From contig NZ_QBKQ01000003.1 of NCBI RefSeq assembly GCF_003054225.1, positions 792,608-856,607 of the forward strand: 64,000 nucleotides of DNA, read 5' to 3'. A program made the translations under genes and the position numbers. Source of the DNA: Christiangramia gaetbulicola (GTDB lineage Bacteria; Bacteroidota; Bacteroidia; Flavobacteriales; Flavobacteriaceae). Below are positions 26,070 to 34,665 of the stretch, piece by piece. Numbering within the stretch: the first letter of the stretch is position 1; the number at the start of each line of letters is the position of its first letter. Under the pieces are notes generated by a model. The model was not told the DNA's origin. It saw only the letters and a list, made by a program, of their open reading frames with translations, and did not search any database.

Positions 26070-26891
26070 TTAAAATGTATAGTTTAAGGCAATACCCTTA
26101 GTGTCAATTCCGGTTCCCAATACATTCGTCTGTGAAGTAGGATATATATCCAGTTTTTCATTCCCGATCTTGTGAATTTCAGGAACTAAGATACCACAAG
26201 CGGCTCCAATTCCAAAACCAATTAAATTATCTGTTAAGAAATGTTTACCTGCTTTGGTTCGCAAGTAACCTACATAAGCAGGTACAGCAACCGCTCCTGC
26301 CCAAACATATGGAACAGCCGGGGAATCTGGATTGAAATCCTGAAACACCTTTGCACTGAAAAAAGTAGCTGCAGCCGTTGCCGCAGTATGACCTGCAAAA
26401 AAGGATCTTTGGGCATCAGAATCTTTTCTTTCTTCGGCCGAAAGATCTTCATTATAAACTAGCGGTCTGCTTTTTTGAACAGTCCCTGCAGTAATGGTGA
26501 AAATAGCTCCTGTTGACGCCATGGTCTCAACGAACATCACTGAAATTTGACCGAAATTTTTTCGTTCATCCTCGCCAAGTAGAAATAACAATGGGCTGGC
26601 GAAAGAAGCGTAAAAAGGCACATAACTTAATTCATCTGCTTCTACGGAATAATTTCCAGCTGCCCCGCGGTTTATTTTCCAAATATCACCTCTATCCAGT
26701 TCTTCCAGATCAAGATCTGTTAGGTCATCTTTATTCTGGATGGTTATTACTCCAAGCACATTTAATGCCGTTGATCCTGCGATCCATGAACCATCTTTCC
26801 AGAATTCAGTTTTATAGGGAGATGAACTTTCCTGTGAAAAAAGTGAATTACACATAAAGATCATTAATAGAAGGGGGGCGATTTTTCTCAT
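26070..26891 (-). CDS. PAP2-family phosphatase
   Basis: This 273-residue protein has a signal peptide (LLLMIFMCNSLFSQ) and the three PAP2 motifs: K-x6-RP (VQKSRPLVYN region), AGHTA in FFAGHTAATAA (a variant of the usual Ser-Gly-His), and R-x5-H-x3-D (YLRTKAGKHFLTDNLIG). These build the vanadium-haloperoxidase-like active site of acid phosphatases and lipid phosphatases acting in the periplasm. The Ser to Ala change before Gly-His is common in this Bacteroidota subgroup. It lies just upstream of the EEP gene, and the two may act on related phospholipid or polyprenyl-phosphate substrates, which is inferred. Confidence 0.85.
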   Translation of the reverse strand: MRKIAPLLLMIFMCNSLFSQESSSPYKTEFWKDGSWIAGSTALNVLGVITIQNKDDLTDLDLEELDRGDIWKINRGAAGNYSVEADELSYVPFYASFASPLLFLLGEDERKNFGQISVMFVETMASTGAIFTITAGTVQKSRPLVYNEDLSAEERKDSDAQRSFFAGHTAATAAATFFSAKVFQDFNPDSPAVPYVWAGAVAVPAYVGYLRTKAGKHFLTDNLIGFGIGAACGILVPEIHKIGNEKLDIYPTSQTNVLGTGIDTKGIALNYTF

Positions 26892-27057
26892 ATAATTTTT
26901 TTCAAATCTCTTATTTCCTTATAAAAAACGGGAACCAATTAAGAAAAGAATAACAGTAAGAGGTGAGATGTACCCATTTTATCTATTAACAAAAGTTTAG
27001 TTAGTGTTTACAAAGCATGTTTTTAAATTCTCTTGAAAAAGCTTTAATTTTAGAAAT

Positions 27058-28188
27058 ATGGAAAGGAATGCAGATAAAGCGATAAGAGGGTTCATATTCA
27101 ATAAGTATGATGAACCTGAAGTTTCTCCTTTTGACAAGTTATTCGACATTTTTAAGGAGATCATTACCCATACTTCGGGTGACCTGGATGAAGCCCTGGA
27201 TTGGATGAAGCAGTTGGATGAGGAGTATCAATTGACGAATGAAGATTATACCCTGGATGATTTTATTGAAGATCTTAAGAAAAAAGGATATATAAGAGAG
27301 GAAATAGACCAGGATGGAAATGGCTCCATGGCCATTACCGCCAAGACCGAGCGTGCTATTAGGCAACAGGCCCTAGAGCAGATCTTCGGAAGATTGAAAA
27401 AAAGTTCTTCCGGAAATCATCGAACCAATCAAATTGGAAGGGGAGATGAACATACGGGAGATTTTAGAGCCTACCAGTTTGGTGATTCATTAAGCAGAAT
27501 ATCCATGACCGAAAGTCTTCGAAATGCCCAGATTAATCATGGTATTGGAGAATTCACGATGTCTGAAGATGATCTGGTCGTAGAGGAAACACACCATAAA
27601 TCCCAAATGAGTACGGTCTTAATGATAGATATCAGCCATAGTATGATCCTATATGGAGAAGACAGGATCACCCCGGCTAAAAAAGTAGCCATGGCATTAT
27701 CAGAATTAATTACCACCAGATATCCAAAGGATACCTTGGACATTCTCGTATTTGGTAATGATGCCTGGCCGATCTCGATTGCCGAATTACCATATTTAAA
27801 AGTTGGACCTTATCATACCAATACCGTCGCCGGACTTGAGTTAGCCATGGACCTTTTACGCCGTAAAAGAAATACCAATAAGCAGATTTTCATGATTACC
27901 GATGGTAAACCAAGTTGTGTTAGAGAACGTGATGGTAGCTATTATAAAAACAGTTTGGGGCTGGATCCTTACATTGTCGATAAATGCTATAACATGGCGA
28001 GGCAGGCCAGGAAATTGAGGATCCCGATAACAACTTTTATGATCGCCCAGGATCCTTATCTAACCAGGTTTGTGCAGGAATTCACCATGGCAAACCAGGG
28101 GAAGGCATTTTATACCGGTTTGAAAGGTTTAGGTGAGATGATATTTGAAGATTATGAAATTAACCGAAAAAAAAGAATAAGAGGCTAA
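27058..28188 (+). CDS. VWA-domain protein (chelatase-type partner)
   Basis: This 376-residue protein has a helical N-terminal half and a C-terminal von Willebrand factor A domain (~180-376). The MIDAS motif is MIDISHSM (Asp-x-Ser-x-Ser), with the later Thr-Asp of MITDGKPS. The N-terminal half has an ASH-like acidic region (EEYQLTNEDYTLDDFIEDL). VWA proteins of this type work with a MoxR/chelatase AAA ATPase to insert a metal or remodel a target protein. The ATPase gene follows after 10 bp, so they form a two-gene unit. The client is unknown. It is not itself a Mg-chelatase BchD, which would be longer. Confidence 0.85.
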   Translation: MERNADKAIRGFIFNKYDEPEVSPFDKLFDIFKEIITHTSGDLDEALDWMKQLDEEYQLTNEDYTLDDFIEDLKKKGYIREEIDQDGNGSMAITAKTERAIRQQALEQIFGRLKKSSSGNHRTNQIGRGDEHTGDFRAYQFGDSLSRISMTESLRNAQINHGIGEFTMSEDDLVVEETHHKSQMSTVLMIDISHSMILYGEDRITPAKKVAMALSELITTRYPKDTLDILVFGNDAWPISIAELPYLKVGPYHTNTVAGLELAMDLLRRKRNTNKQIFMITDGKPSCVRERDGSYYKNSLGLDPYIVDKCYNMARQARKLRIPITTFMIAQDPYLTRFVQEFTMANQGKAFYTGLKGLGEMIFEDYEINRKKRIRG

Positions 28189-28198
28189 GAATAAGAAT

Positions 28199-29662
28199 AT
28201 GAACAAGGACAATATAAAGAAGTTAGGAGACCTCAAAAAAGCAGGTTACGAGAGTAAAAGCATTAAAGAGGAACTTAGAGATAATCTTAAGGATAAGATC
28301 AGAAAAGGCGAAAATGCCTTTGAAGGAATTCATGGTTATGACTATACCGTGATCCCAGAGCTGGAAAGAGCTATTCTTTCCCGGCATAATATTAATTTAC
28401 TTGGATTACGAGGACAGGCAAAAACGAGACTCGCCAGGTTAATGGTGAACCTTTTAGATGAATGGATCCCAACAATTGAAGGCTCTGAGATCAATGATGA
28501 TCCTTTAAAACCTATAAGCCGGTTTGCTAAGGATCTAATTATCGCCAAGGGAGACGAAACTCCTATTGAATGGATTCACCGCGAAGACAGGTTCTTTGAG
28601 AAGCTGGCGACACCAGATGTTACCGTGGCCGATCTTATTGGAGATGTAGATCCTATAAAAGCAGCTAATTTAAGGTTGAGTTATGCAGATGATCGTGTGA
28701 TACATTTTGGAATGATCCCGCGTGCTAATCGTAGTATTTTTGTGATTAACGAGTTGCCAGATCTACAGGCGAGAATACAGGTGGCGCTTTTTAATATTTT
28801 ACAGGAAGGGGATATTCAGATTAGAGGTTTTAAACTCAGGTTGCCCTTAGATATGCAATTCGTCTTTACGGCTAATCCTGAAGATTATACCAATAGAGGT
28901 AGTATAGTTACTCCTTTAAAAGACCGTATAGGTTCTCAAATATTAACCCATTATCCTGAAAATATTGAGATCGCAAAAACCATTACTTCCCAGGAAGCGC
29001 AATTAGACAAGCGACAACGAGAACTGGTTCATGTTCCTGAAATGGCCAAAGATCTACTGGAGCAGGTAAGTTTTGAAGCGAGGGATAGTGAATTCATAGA
29101 TCATAAGAGTGGTGTTAGTGCCAGAATGAGTATCACGGCTTTTGAAAACTTACTGAGTACTGCCGAAAGGAGAGCCATCAAAAATGGAGAAGAAAACACA
29201 TTATTAAGGTTTGGTGATTTTCTAGGGGTTATTCCATCCATTACTGGAAAAGTGGAACTGGTTTATGAAGGAGAACAGGAGGGAGCTGCTTTTGTTGCAC
29301 AGCAATTAATAGGTGATGCTGTAAAAACATTGTTTCCAGATTATTTCCCAAAAATCGAAAAGTTGCAAAAACCAGACGCAACTACGCCCTATGATGACCT
29401 GGTAGAATGGTTCTTCGAAAGTTCAGGTTTCGAATTGCCAGATGATCTGCCAGATTCAGATTACAAGGAAAAACTGGATTCTATTGAACCATTGAATAAG
29501 CTAATCGAGAAATACCAACCCGAGCTTAAGGCAGAGGACAAATATTTCATGAAGGAGTTCCTTTTATGGGCGCTTGTAGAGTTTAAAAAACTAAGCAAGC
29601 AGAGGTTTTCTAAAGGACTGCAATTCAAGGATCTTTATGGAAGCTACATCAGTGGTTTATAA
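28199..29662 (+). CDS. AAA+ ATPase, magnesium-chelatase ChlI-like
   Basis: This 487-residue protein has an AAA+ core. Walker A is LRGQAKTR (~residues 70-78). The Walker B region is IFVINELPD, with Asn before Glu in place of the usual Asp-Glu, a variant I associate with this subfamily. FVFTANPEDYTNRG is sensor 1. A C-terminal extension (~390-487) has no assignment. It pairs with the VWA protein 10 bp upstream, like the MoxR-VWA and BchI-BchD pairs. This organism shows no bacteriochlorophyll genes here, so a metal-insertion or chaperone role is more likely than chlorophyll synthesis. A terminator follows at 29690-29720. Confidence 0.85.
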   Translation: MNKDNIKKLGDLKKAGYESKSIKEELRDNLKDKIRKGENAFEGIHGYDYTVIPELERAILSRHNINLLGLRGQAKTRLARLMVNLLDEWIPTIEGSEINDDPLKPISRFAKDLIIAKGDETPIEWIHREDRFFEKLATPDVTVADLIGDVDPIKAANLRLSYADDRVIHFGMIPRANRSIFVINELPDLQARIQVALFNILQEGDIQIRGFKLRLPLDMQFVFTANPEDYTNRGSIVTPLKDRIGSQILTHYPENIEIAKTITSQEAQLDKRQRELVHVPEMAKDLLEQVSFEARDSEFIDHKSGVSARMSITAFENLLSTAERRAIKNGEENTLLRFGDFLGVIPSITGKVELVYEGEQEGAAFVAQQLIGDAVKTLFPDYFPKIEKLQKPDATTPYDDLVEWFFESSGFELPDDLPDSDYKEKLDSIEPLNKLIEKYQPELKAEDKYFMKEFLLWALVEFKKLSKQRFSKGLQFKDLYGSYISGL

Positions 29663-29689
29663 TAATCTTGTTTCGAAATAATTAAAATA

Positions 29690-29720
29690 AAACCCGATAT
29701 TTTAAAGTATCGGGTTTTTT
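29690..29720 (+). terminator. Rho-independent terminator after the AAA/VWA pair
   Basis: AAACCCGATA at 29690-29699 pairs with TATCGGGTTT at 29708-29717, followed by a T tract. It ends the transcript of the ATPase gene and separates it from the thr leader. Confidence 0.85.
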
Positions 29721-29773
29721 AATGCTTTTAAATTATCAAATCGATAATTTTTTTAGACTTTCTAAGAAAAAAT

Positions 29774-29803
29774 TTTGCCGGTAATTTTATTTAAATACCT
29801 TTA
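29774..29803 (+). promoter_or_regulatory. Candidate promoter for the thr leader and operon
   Basis: TTTG at 29774-29777 and TACCTTTA at 29796-29803 are 18 bases apart, close to the Bacteroidota TTG-N19-TAnnTTTG arrangement, with one mismatch in the -7 element. It sits between the upstream terminator and the leader peptide, where a thr-operon promoter is expected. Confidence 0.45.
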
Positions 29804-29878
29804 AAAAAGTTATTAGGATAAATCGTGAAAATACTTCAGCAAAATATCAATAGTACCACCGGAAATATTTCTTTCCGT

Positions 29879-29938
29879 ATGTCTACTATGATTATCACGA
29901 TCACAGGTATTACCCCTTTTGGGGTCCTTGCTATATAA
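29879..29938 (+). CDS. thrL: Threonine/isoleucine-rich leader peptide of the thr operon
   Basis: A 19-codon frame encodes MSTMIITITGITPFGVLAI, with four Thr and five Ile. An in-frame GTG at 29825 would extend it to 37 residues and add two more Thr. It ends 59 bases before thrA. Ile is made from Thr, so control codons for both match thr attenuators such as E. coli ThrL. A 5-bp hairpin (ACCCC-TTTT-GGGGT, 29912-29925) lies in the last codons, where a stalled ribosome would affect its folding. No U-tract terminator is seen between leader and thrA, so the mechanism may differ from classical attenuation. Too short to be called by ordinary gene finding. Confidence 0.75.
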   Translation: MSTMIITITGITPFGVLAI

Positions 29939-29997
29939 CTTCCGTCCGTACACCTGTATACTTAATATTCATATTAACCTTATAAACAATTTCAGTT

Positions 29998-32445
29998 ATG
30001 TATATCCTGAAATTTGGAGGCTCATCTTTAGCCACTTCAGAGCGAATCAAACTAGTAGCTCAAACTATTCAAGAACATTTAAAAAAAGATGCTGTTATTT
30101 CAGTGTTTTCGGCATTTGGAGGGGTGACCAATGATCTTCTTCTAATGGCCGAACTCGCATCAAAAGAAGATCTTACTTATAAAGAGATCCTTGAGAGGAA
30201 TGAAAAAAGACACCTGGAAGTGGTTCGCGAACTTATTCCTGTAACCGCGCAAAGCAGTATTCTCAGTCAGGTTAAAAATCAGTTTAACCGCCTGGAAACA
30301 TTATATGAAGGAGTGTATCTTCTAAATGAACTTTCAGATAAGACCAAACATGTGATTTCCGGTTTTGGTGAGATCCTTAGCTCTTTGATCATTGCAGAAT
30401 ATTTTAAAAGTCTGAACCTGGATAGCCTGTTCACAGATACCAGGGAACTCATCGTATGTAAGAATACGAATGAAAAAGTGCTTGTAAATTATGAGGTGAC
30501 CAACCGTAATCTGAAAGATTTTTTCGAAAAGAATAAAGCCGACTTTTATATAGTTCCCGGTTTTGTCGCGAAAAACGACCAGGGAGTTCCCAGTACCTTA
30601 GGTAGGGGAGGGTCAGATTTTACCGCAGCTATCATTGCCGGGGCTCTGGACCTGGAAAAAGTATTTATTTATACCGACGTGAACGGAATGTTTACGGCCA
30701 ATCCAAATCTTGTTCCGCAGGCATATTCGCTTAAGAATATCTCTTATGAAGAAGCAATGGAACTTTCACATTTTGGTGCGAAAGTGCTTTATCCGCCAAC
30801 TTTACAGCCATTACTGGATAAGAATATAAAGATCCATATTAAGAATACTTTTGAGCCTGATGAACCGGGAACCCTGATCTCAAAATCCAGCAAAAAGAAC
30901 TTTCGTTGGGTAACCGGGATCACTCATATCGACTCCATTAAATTATTGAATATCGAAGGTAGCGGCATGGTTGGGATTCCAGGATTTTCCAAGCGTTTCT
31001 TCGAGATTCTTTTCCAGGAGCATATAAATGTTGTTCTAATTACTCAAGCATCTTCAGAACATAGTATTTGTATTGCGGTGAAAGCCGATGAAGCTGAGAA
31101 AGCTAAAGAAGCTCTGGATGAAGCATTCGAAGCGGAGATCGCTTTCAAGAAAATTAAGCCGGTAGAAATTGAGGATAATGTTTCCATTATCGCACTGGTT
31201 GGTGACCGGATGAAAAGTCACCATGGCTTAAGCGGTAAAATGTTTAGTGCCCTGGGGAACAACAACATCAATATAAGAGCTATAGCGCAGGGTTCTTCAG
31301 AACGGAATATATCTGCCGTGATTGCTAAAAAAGATGTCACCAAGGCGCTGAATACGCTTCATGAGCAGTTTTTCGAGGTTCCCTCCAAAGAACTGAACCT
31401 TTTCGTGACCGGAGTTGGGAATGTTGGAAGCAAACTGTTGGACCAGTTAAAAAAACAGGAGAGTTATTTGCTGGAAAAATTGCGATTAAAGGTGAGAGTA
31501 CTTGCCGTTTCAAATTCCAGGAAAATGCTTTTCAATGAGGATGGAATTGATCTTGACCATTGGAAAGAGGATCTAGATAAAGCTGAAAAAGCCGATAAAA
31601 ATGAATTTTTTAACCGGGTAAAACAATACAACCTTCGTAACAGCATTTTCGTTGATAACACAGCAAGCGCCGAAATTTCTGAATGGTATAAAGAATACCT
31701 CGCAAATTCTATTTCGGTGGTTACCTGTAATAAGATCGCCTGTGCAGATGCTTATGAGAATTATGAAAATCTACAAAACCTGGCCAGGGAATATGGAGCC
31801 TCTTTCCACTATGAAACAAATGTAGGAGCGGGATTACCAATTATTGATACTTTACAGAATTTGATGGCATCAGGGGACCGAATCAGGAAGATCCAGGCAG
31901 TTCTCTCTGGAAGCCTGAACTTTGTATTCAATAATTATGACGCTTCAGAGCCTTTTTATAAAGTGGTAGAAACAGCTATGAAAGAAGGTTATACCGAACC
32001 AGATCCAAAGATCGATCTTAGCGGAGTGGATGTTGCTAGGAAAATTCTGATACTTTCACGAGAAAGCGGACTTAAACTGGAATTGGAAGATATTGAAAGA
32101 GATAATTTTTTATCTGAAGAAAGCTTGAACTCAGAGTCAAATGAAAAATTCTTTGAATTACTAAAACGGGATGAACCGGAGTTCGAGAAACTATATAAAA
32201 ATGCTGAGCAAAATAGTGCTGAATTAAAATATGTCGCGCAACTGGAAAATGGCAAGGCTAAAGTAGGCCTTCAGAAAGTGGATGCGCAGCACCCGTTTGC
32301 CAATTTAAGCGGAAGCGATAATATCGTTTTGTTCTTTACAGATCGTTATCCCGAACAGCCTTTGATCGTAAAAGGAGCCGGCGCAGGAGCTGAGGTTACT
32401 GCCTCTGGTATATTTGCTGATATCATAAGAATAGGAAAGAAATAA
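29998..32445 (+). CDS. thrA: Bifunctional aspartate kinase / homoserine dehydrogenase
   Basis: This 815-residue fusion starts with the aspartokinase domain (MYILKFGGSSLA, ~1-290; GFVAKNDQGVPSTLGRGGSDF is the catalytic loop). Two ACT domains follow (~310-460; SIIALVGDRMKSHHGLSGKMF), which usually bind Thr for feedback inhibition. The homoserine dehydrogenase starts at ~465 (LFVTGVGNVGSKLL is the NAD(P)-binding loop; VLSGSLNFVFNN, GYTEPDPKIDLSGVDVARK). It catalyses the first and third steps of the aspartate-to-threonine route. It is the first gene of thrABC; thrB follows after 2 bases. The Thr/Ile leader upstream indicates control by threonine or isoleucine supply. Length is normal for ThrA. 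Confidence 0.96.
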   Translation: MYILKFGGSSLATSERIKLVAQTIQEHLKKDAVISVFSAFGGVTNDLLLMAELASKEDLTYKEILERNEKRHLEVVRELIPVTAQSSILSQVKNQFNRLETLYEGVYLLNELSDKTKHVISGFGEILSSLIIAEYFKSLNLDSLFTDTRELIVCKNTNEKVLVNYEVTNRNLKDFFEKNKADFYIVPGFVAKNDQGVPSTLGRGGSDFTAAIIAGALDLEKVFIYTDVNGMFTANPNLVPQAYSLKNISYEEAMELSHFGAKVLYPPTLQPLLDKNIKIHIKNTFEPDEPGTLISKSSKKNFRWVTGITHIDSIKLLNIEGSGMVGIPGFSKRFFEILFQEHINVVLITQASSEHSICIAVKADEAEKAKEALDEAFEAEIAFKKIKPVEIEDNVSIIALVGDRMKSHHGLSGKMFSALGNNNINIRAIAQGSSERNISAVIAKKDVTKALNTLHEQFFEVPSKELNLFVTGVGNVGSKLLDQLKKQESYLLEKLRLKVRVLAVSNSRKMLFNEDGIDLDHWKEDLDKAEKADKNEFFNRVKQYNLRNSIFVDNTASAEISEWYKEYLANSISVVTCNKIACADAYENYENLQNLAREYGASFHYETNVGAGLPIIDTLQNLMASGDRIRKIQAVLSGSLNFVFNNYDASEPFYKVVETAMKEGYTEPDPKIDLSGVDVARKILILSRESGLKLELEDIERDNFLSEESLNSESNEKFFELLKRDEPEFEKLYKNAEQNSAELKYVAQLENGKAKVGLQKVDAQHPFANLSGSDNIVLFFTDRYPEQPLIVKGAGAGAEVTASGIFADIIRIGKK

Positions 32446-32447
32446 TT

Positions 32448-33368
32448 ATGGAAGAATTAAAAATTTTCGCTCCGGCCACGGTGGCCAATCTTTCCTGCGG
32501 TTTTGATGTTCTCGGGTGTTGTCTCGATTCAGTTGGTGATGAAATGCTGATTCGAAAAAATGATCTCAATGAAGTTAGGATCACTAAAATTACCGGGCAG
32601 GACCTTCCTCTTAATGCAGATGAAAATGTTGCCGGCGTGGCAGTAAAAGCTTTATTGAAAGAATTAGATTCCAATGAAGGTTTTGATATCGAGATCAATA
32701 AAAAGATAAAACCGGGTAGTGGAATTGGCAGCAGCGCGGCCAGCTCTGCCGGAGCTGTTTTTGCTGTTAATAAATTACTTGGAGAACCATTTCAAAAAAA
32801 GGATCTTATTTCATTTGCGATGCAGGGAGAACTACTTGCCAGCGGAAATGCTCATGCAGATAATGTAGCCCCGGCACTATTAGGTGGTTTTAACCTGGTA
32901 AGAAGTTATTGCCCCCTGGAAGTGCTAAGTTTGCCGGTGCCTTCAGATCTCAGGGTGGTGGTTCTACATCCTTTGATCGAGATCAAGACCAAAGATTCCA
33001 GATCTATAATCAAACAAAATGTAAGTCTCAAAAGTGCCATTAACCAGTGGGGAAATCTAGGAGCATTTGTAAGCGCACTTTATACTGAAGATTATGAACT
33101 TCTCGGGAGAAGTCTGCAGGATGAGATCGTAGAACCGGTGAGGTCTATTCTTATTCCTTACTTCAGGGAACTGGATGAATTGGTGACAGAAAATGGCGCC
33201 CTGGGCTTTGGTATCTCCGGTTCGGGACCTTCAGTATATGCCTTGTGTAGAGGAGATGAAAATGCCGAAAAAGTAAAAAAATCGATCCAGGCATTTTATT
33301 CAAAAAAAGATATAGATTTTGAATTGCATCTTTCAGCTATTAATGAAAAAGGAGTAAAAATCTTATGA
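32448..33368 (+). CDS. thrB: Homoserine kinase
   Basis: This 306-residue GHMP kinase begins with IFAPATVANLSCGFDVLG, the family N-terminus. PGSGIGSSAASSAGAVFAVN is the ATP-binding Gly/Ser-rich loop, and GFGISGSGPSVYAL is the C-terminal GHMP motif. It phosphorylates homoserine at the expense of ATP, producing the substrate of threonine synthase. It is second in the thrABC operon: 2 bases after thrA, and overlapping the thrC start by four bases (ATGA), which implies coupled translation. No unusual residues are seen. Length matches the family. Confidence 0.96.
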   Translation: MEELKIFAPATVANLSCGFDVLGCCLDSVGDEMLIRKNDLNEVRITKITGQDLPLNADENVAGVAVKALLKELDSNEGFDIEINKKIKPGSGIGSSAASSAGAVFAVNKLLGEPFQKKDLISFAMQGELLASGNAHADNVAPALLGGFNLVRSYCPLEVLSLPVPSDLRVVVLHPLIEIKTKDSRSIIKQNVSLKSAINQWGNLGAFVSALYTEDYELLGRSLQDEIVEPVRSILIPYFRELDELVTENGALGFGISGSGPSVYALCRGDENAEKVKKSIQAFYSKKDIDFELHLSAINEKGVKIL

Positions 33369-34660
33369 AATATTTCAGTTTAAATAATAGGGAACATACC
33401 AGCAATTTCGAGGACGCGGTAGTAAGAGGTCTTGCTCCGGATAAAGGTCTTTATTTTCCGGAGGAAATTGTAAAACTTCCTGCTTCCTTCTTTCAGGAAT
33501 TGAATAAGCTAGATAAAACCGAGATTGCATTTAATGCGATTCAAAAATATGTTGGAGCCGAAATTCCAGATTCAGAATTGATGGATATTATTGACGAAAC
33601 CCTTGATTTTGAATTTCCAGTAGTGGATGTTGAAGAAAATATCGGCAGCCTGGAACTTTTTCATGGACCAACGCTAGCATTTAAGGATGTAGGAGCGAGG
33701 TTTATGGCGGGAAGTTTAGGCTATTTTATCAAAAAAGGAAATCTTGGTAAAGTGACCGTACTGGTTGCAACTTCCGGAGATACTGGAGGTGCGGTTGCCA
33801 ATGGGTTTTTAGGAGTTGACGGTATAGACGTGGTGATCCTTTATCCCAAAGGGAAGGTTAGCGATATTCAGGAAAAACAGCTTACCACTTTGGGACAGAA
33901 TATAACTGCTTTGAAAGTGGATGGTGTTTTTGACGATTGTCAAAAAATGGTAAAACAGGCTTTTCTGGATAAGGATATCACAGAGCAACGCAGGCTGACT
34001 TCAGCGAACTCTATTAATCTCGCCAGGTGGTTACCGCAAATGTTCTATTATTTCCTAGCCTACAGGCAACTGGCAGATAAGAATAAGAAACTGGTATTTT
34101 CTGTGCCTAGTGGGAATTTTGGAAACATTTGCGCCGGGATGCTGGCCCGGGAAATGGGATTGCCTATAGATCATTTTGTTGCAGCTAATAATGCTAATGA
34201 TACGGTCACAAATTACCTGGATACCGCGAACTATAAACCTAAACCAAGCGTGGCGACCATTTCTAATGCCATGGATGTTGGAGATCCCAGCAATTTTATC
34301 AGGGTGCTAAGGCTGTTCGATGATGAATATTCTTCGGTGAAAAAAGTGCTTTCAGCTTATAGTTTCGATGATGAAGCTACGAGGAAAGTTATGAAAAAAG
34401 TATATTCTGAAACTGGTTATATCATGGATCCACATGGTGCTGTGGGATACCTGGGACTTCAGAAATATTTAAAAGATAAGGATGGGTATTACGGCACCTT
34501 TTTAGAGACGGCGCATCCGGTTAAATTTCTGGATACTGTGGAAGCAGCAATAGGCGATAAGGTAGAAATCCCGGACGTAATTCAGGCTTTAATGGATGAG
34601 CAAAAAAAATCCCTTCAGATCAGCAATTATGAAGATCTAAAGGGATATTTATTAAGCTAA
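33365..34660 (+). CDS. thrC: Threonine synthase
   Basis: This 431-residue PLP enzyme has the Schiff-base Lys in GPTLAFKDVGARFM (~residue 107) and the phosphate-binding segment VATSGDTGGAVANGF. SVPSGNFGNICAGMLA is a second conserved loop. It converts O-phosphohomoserine to threonine. The start overlaps the thrB stop, so it is the distal gene of thrABC. The next gene is convergent and begins its stop only 5 bases away (34666), leaving no room for a separate terminator. The length is typical of the E. coli-type class. Confidence 0.96.
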   Translation: MKYFSLNNREHTSNFEDAVVRGLAPDKGLYFPEEIVKLPASFFQELNKLDKTEIAFNAIQKYVGAEIPDSELMDIIDETLDFEFPVVDVEENIGSLELFHGPTLAFKDVGARFMAGSLGYFIKKGNLGKVTVLVATSGDTGGAVANGFLGVDGIDVVILYPKGKVSDIQEKQLTTLGQNITALKVDGVFDDCQKMVKQAFLDKDITEQRRLTSANSINLARWLPQMFYYFLAYRQLADKNKKLVFSVPSGNFGNICAGMLAREMGLPIDHFVAANNANDTVTNYLDTANYKPKPSVATISNAMDVGDPSNFIRVLRLFDDEYSSVKKVLSAYSFDDEATRKVMKKVYSETGYIMDPHGAVGYLGLQKYLKDKDGYYGTFLETAHPVKFLDTVEAAIGDKVEIPDVIQALMDEQKKSLQISNYEDLKGYLLS

Positions 34661-34665
34661 AAATA

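Noticed and set aside
28199..29662. Possible magnesium chelatase for bacteriochlorophyll synthesis
   Set aside because: No other bacteriochlorophyll gene is in the window, the VWA partner is too short for BchD, and the Walker B variant fits the general MoxR/chelatase-like group.
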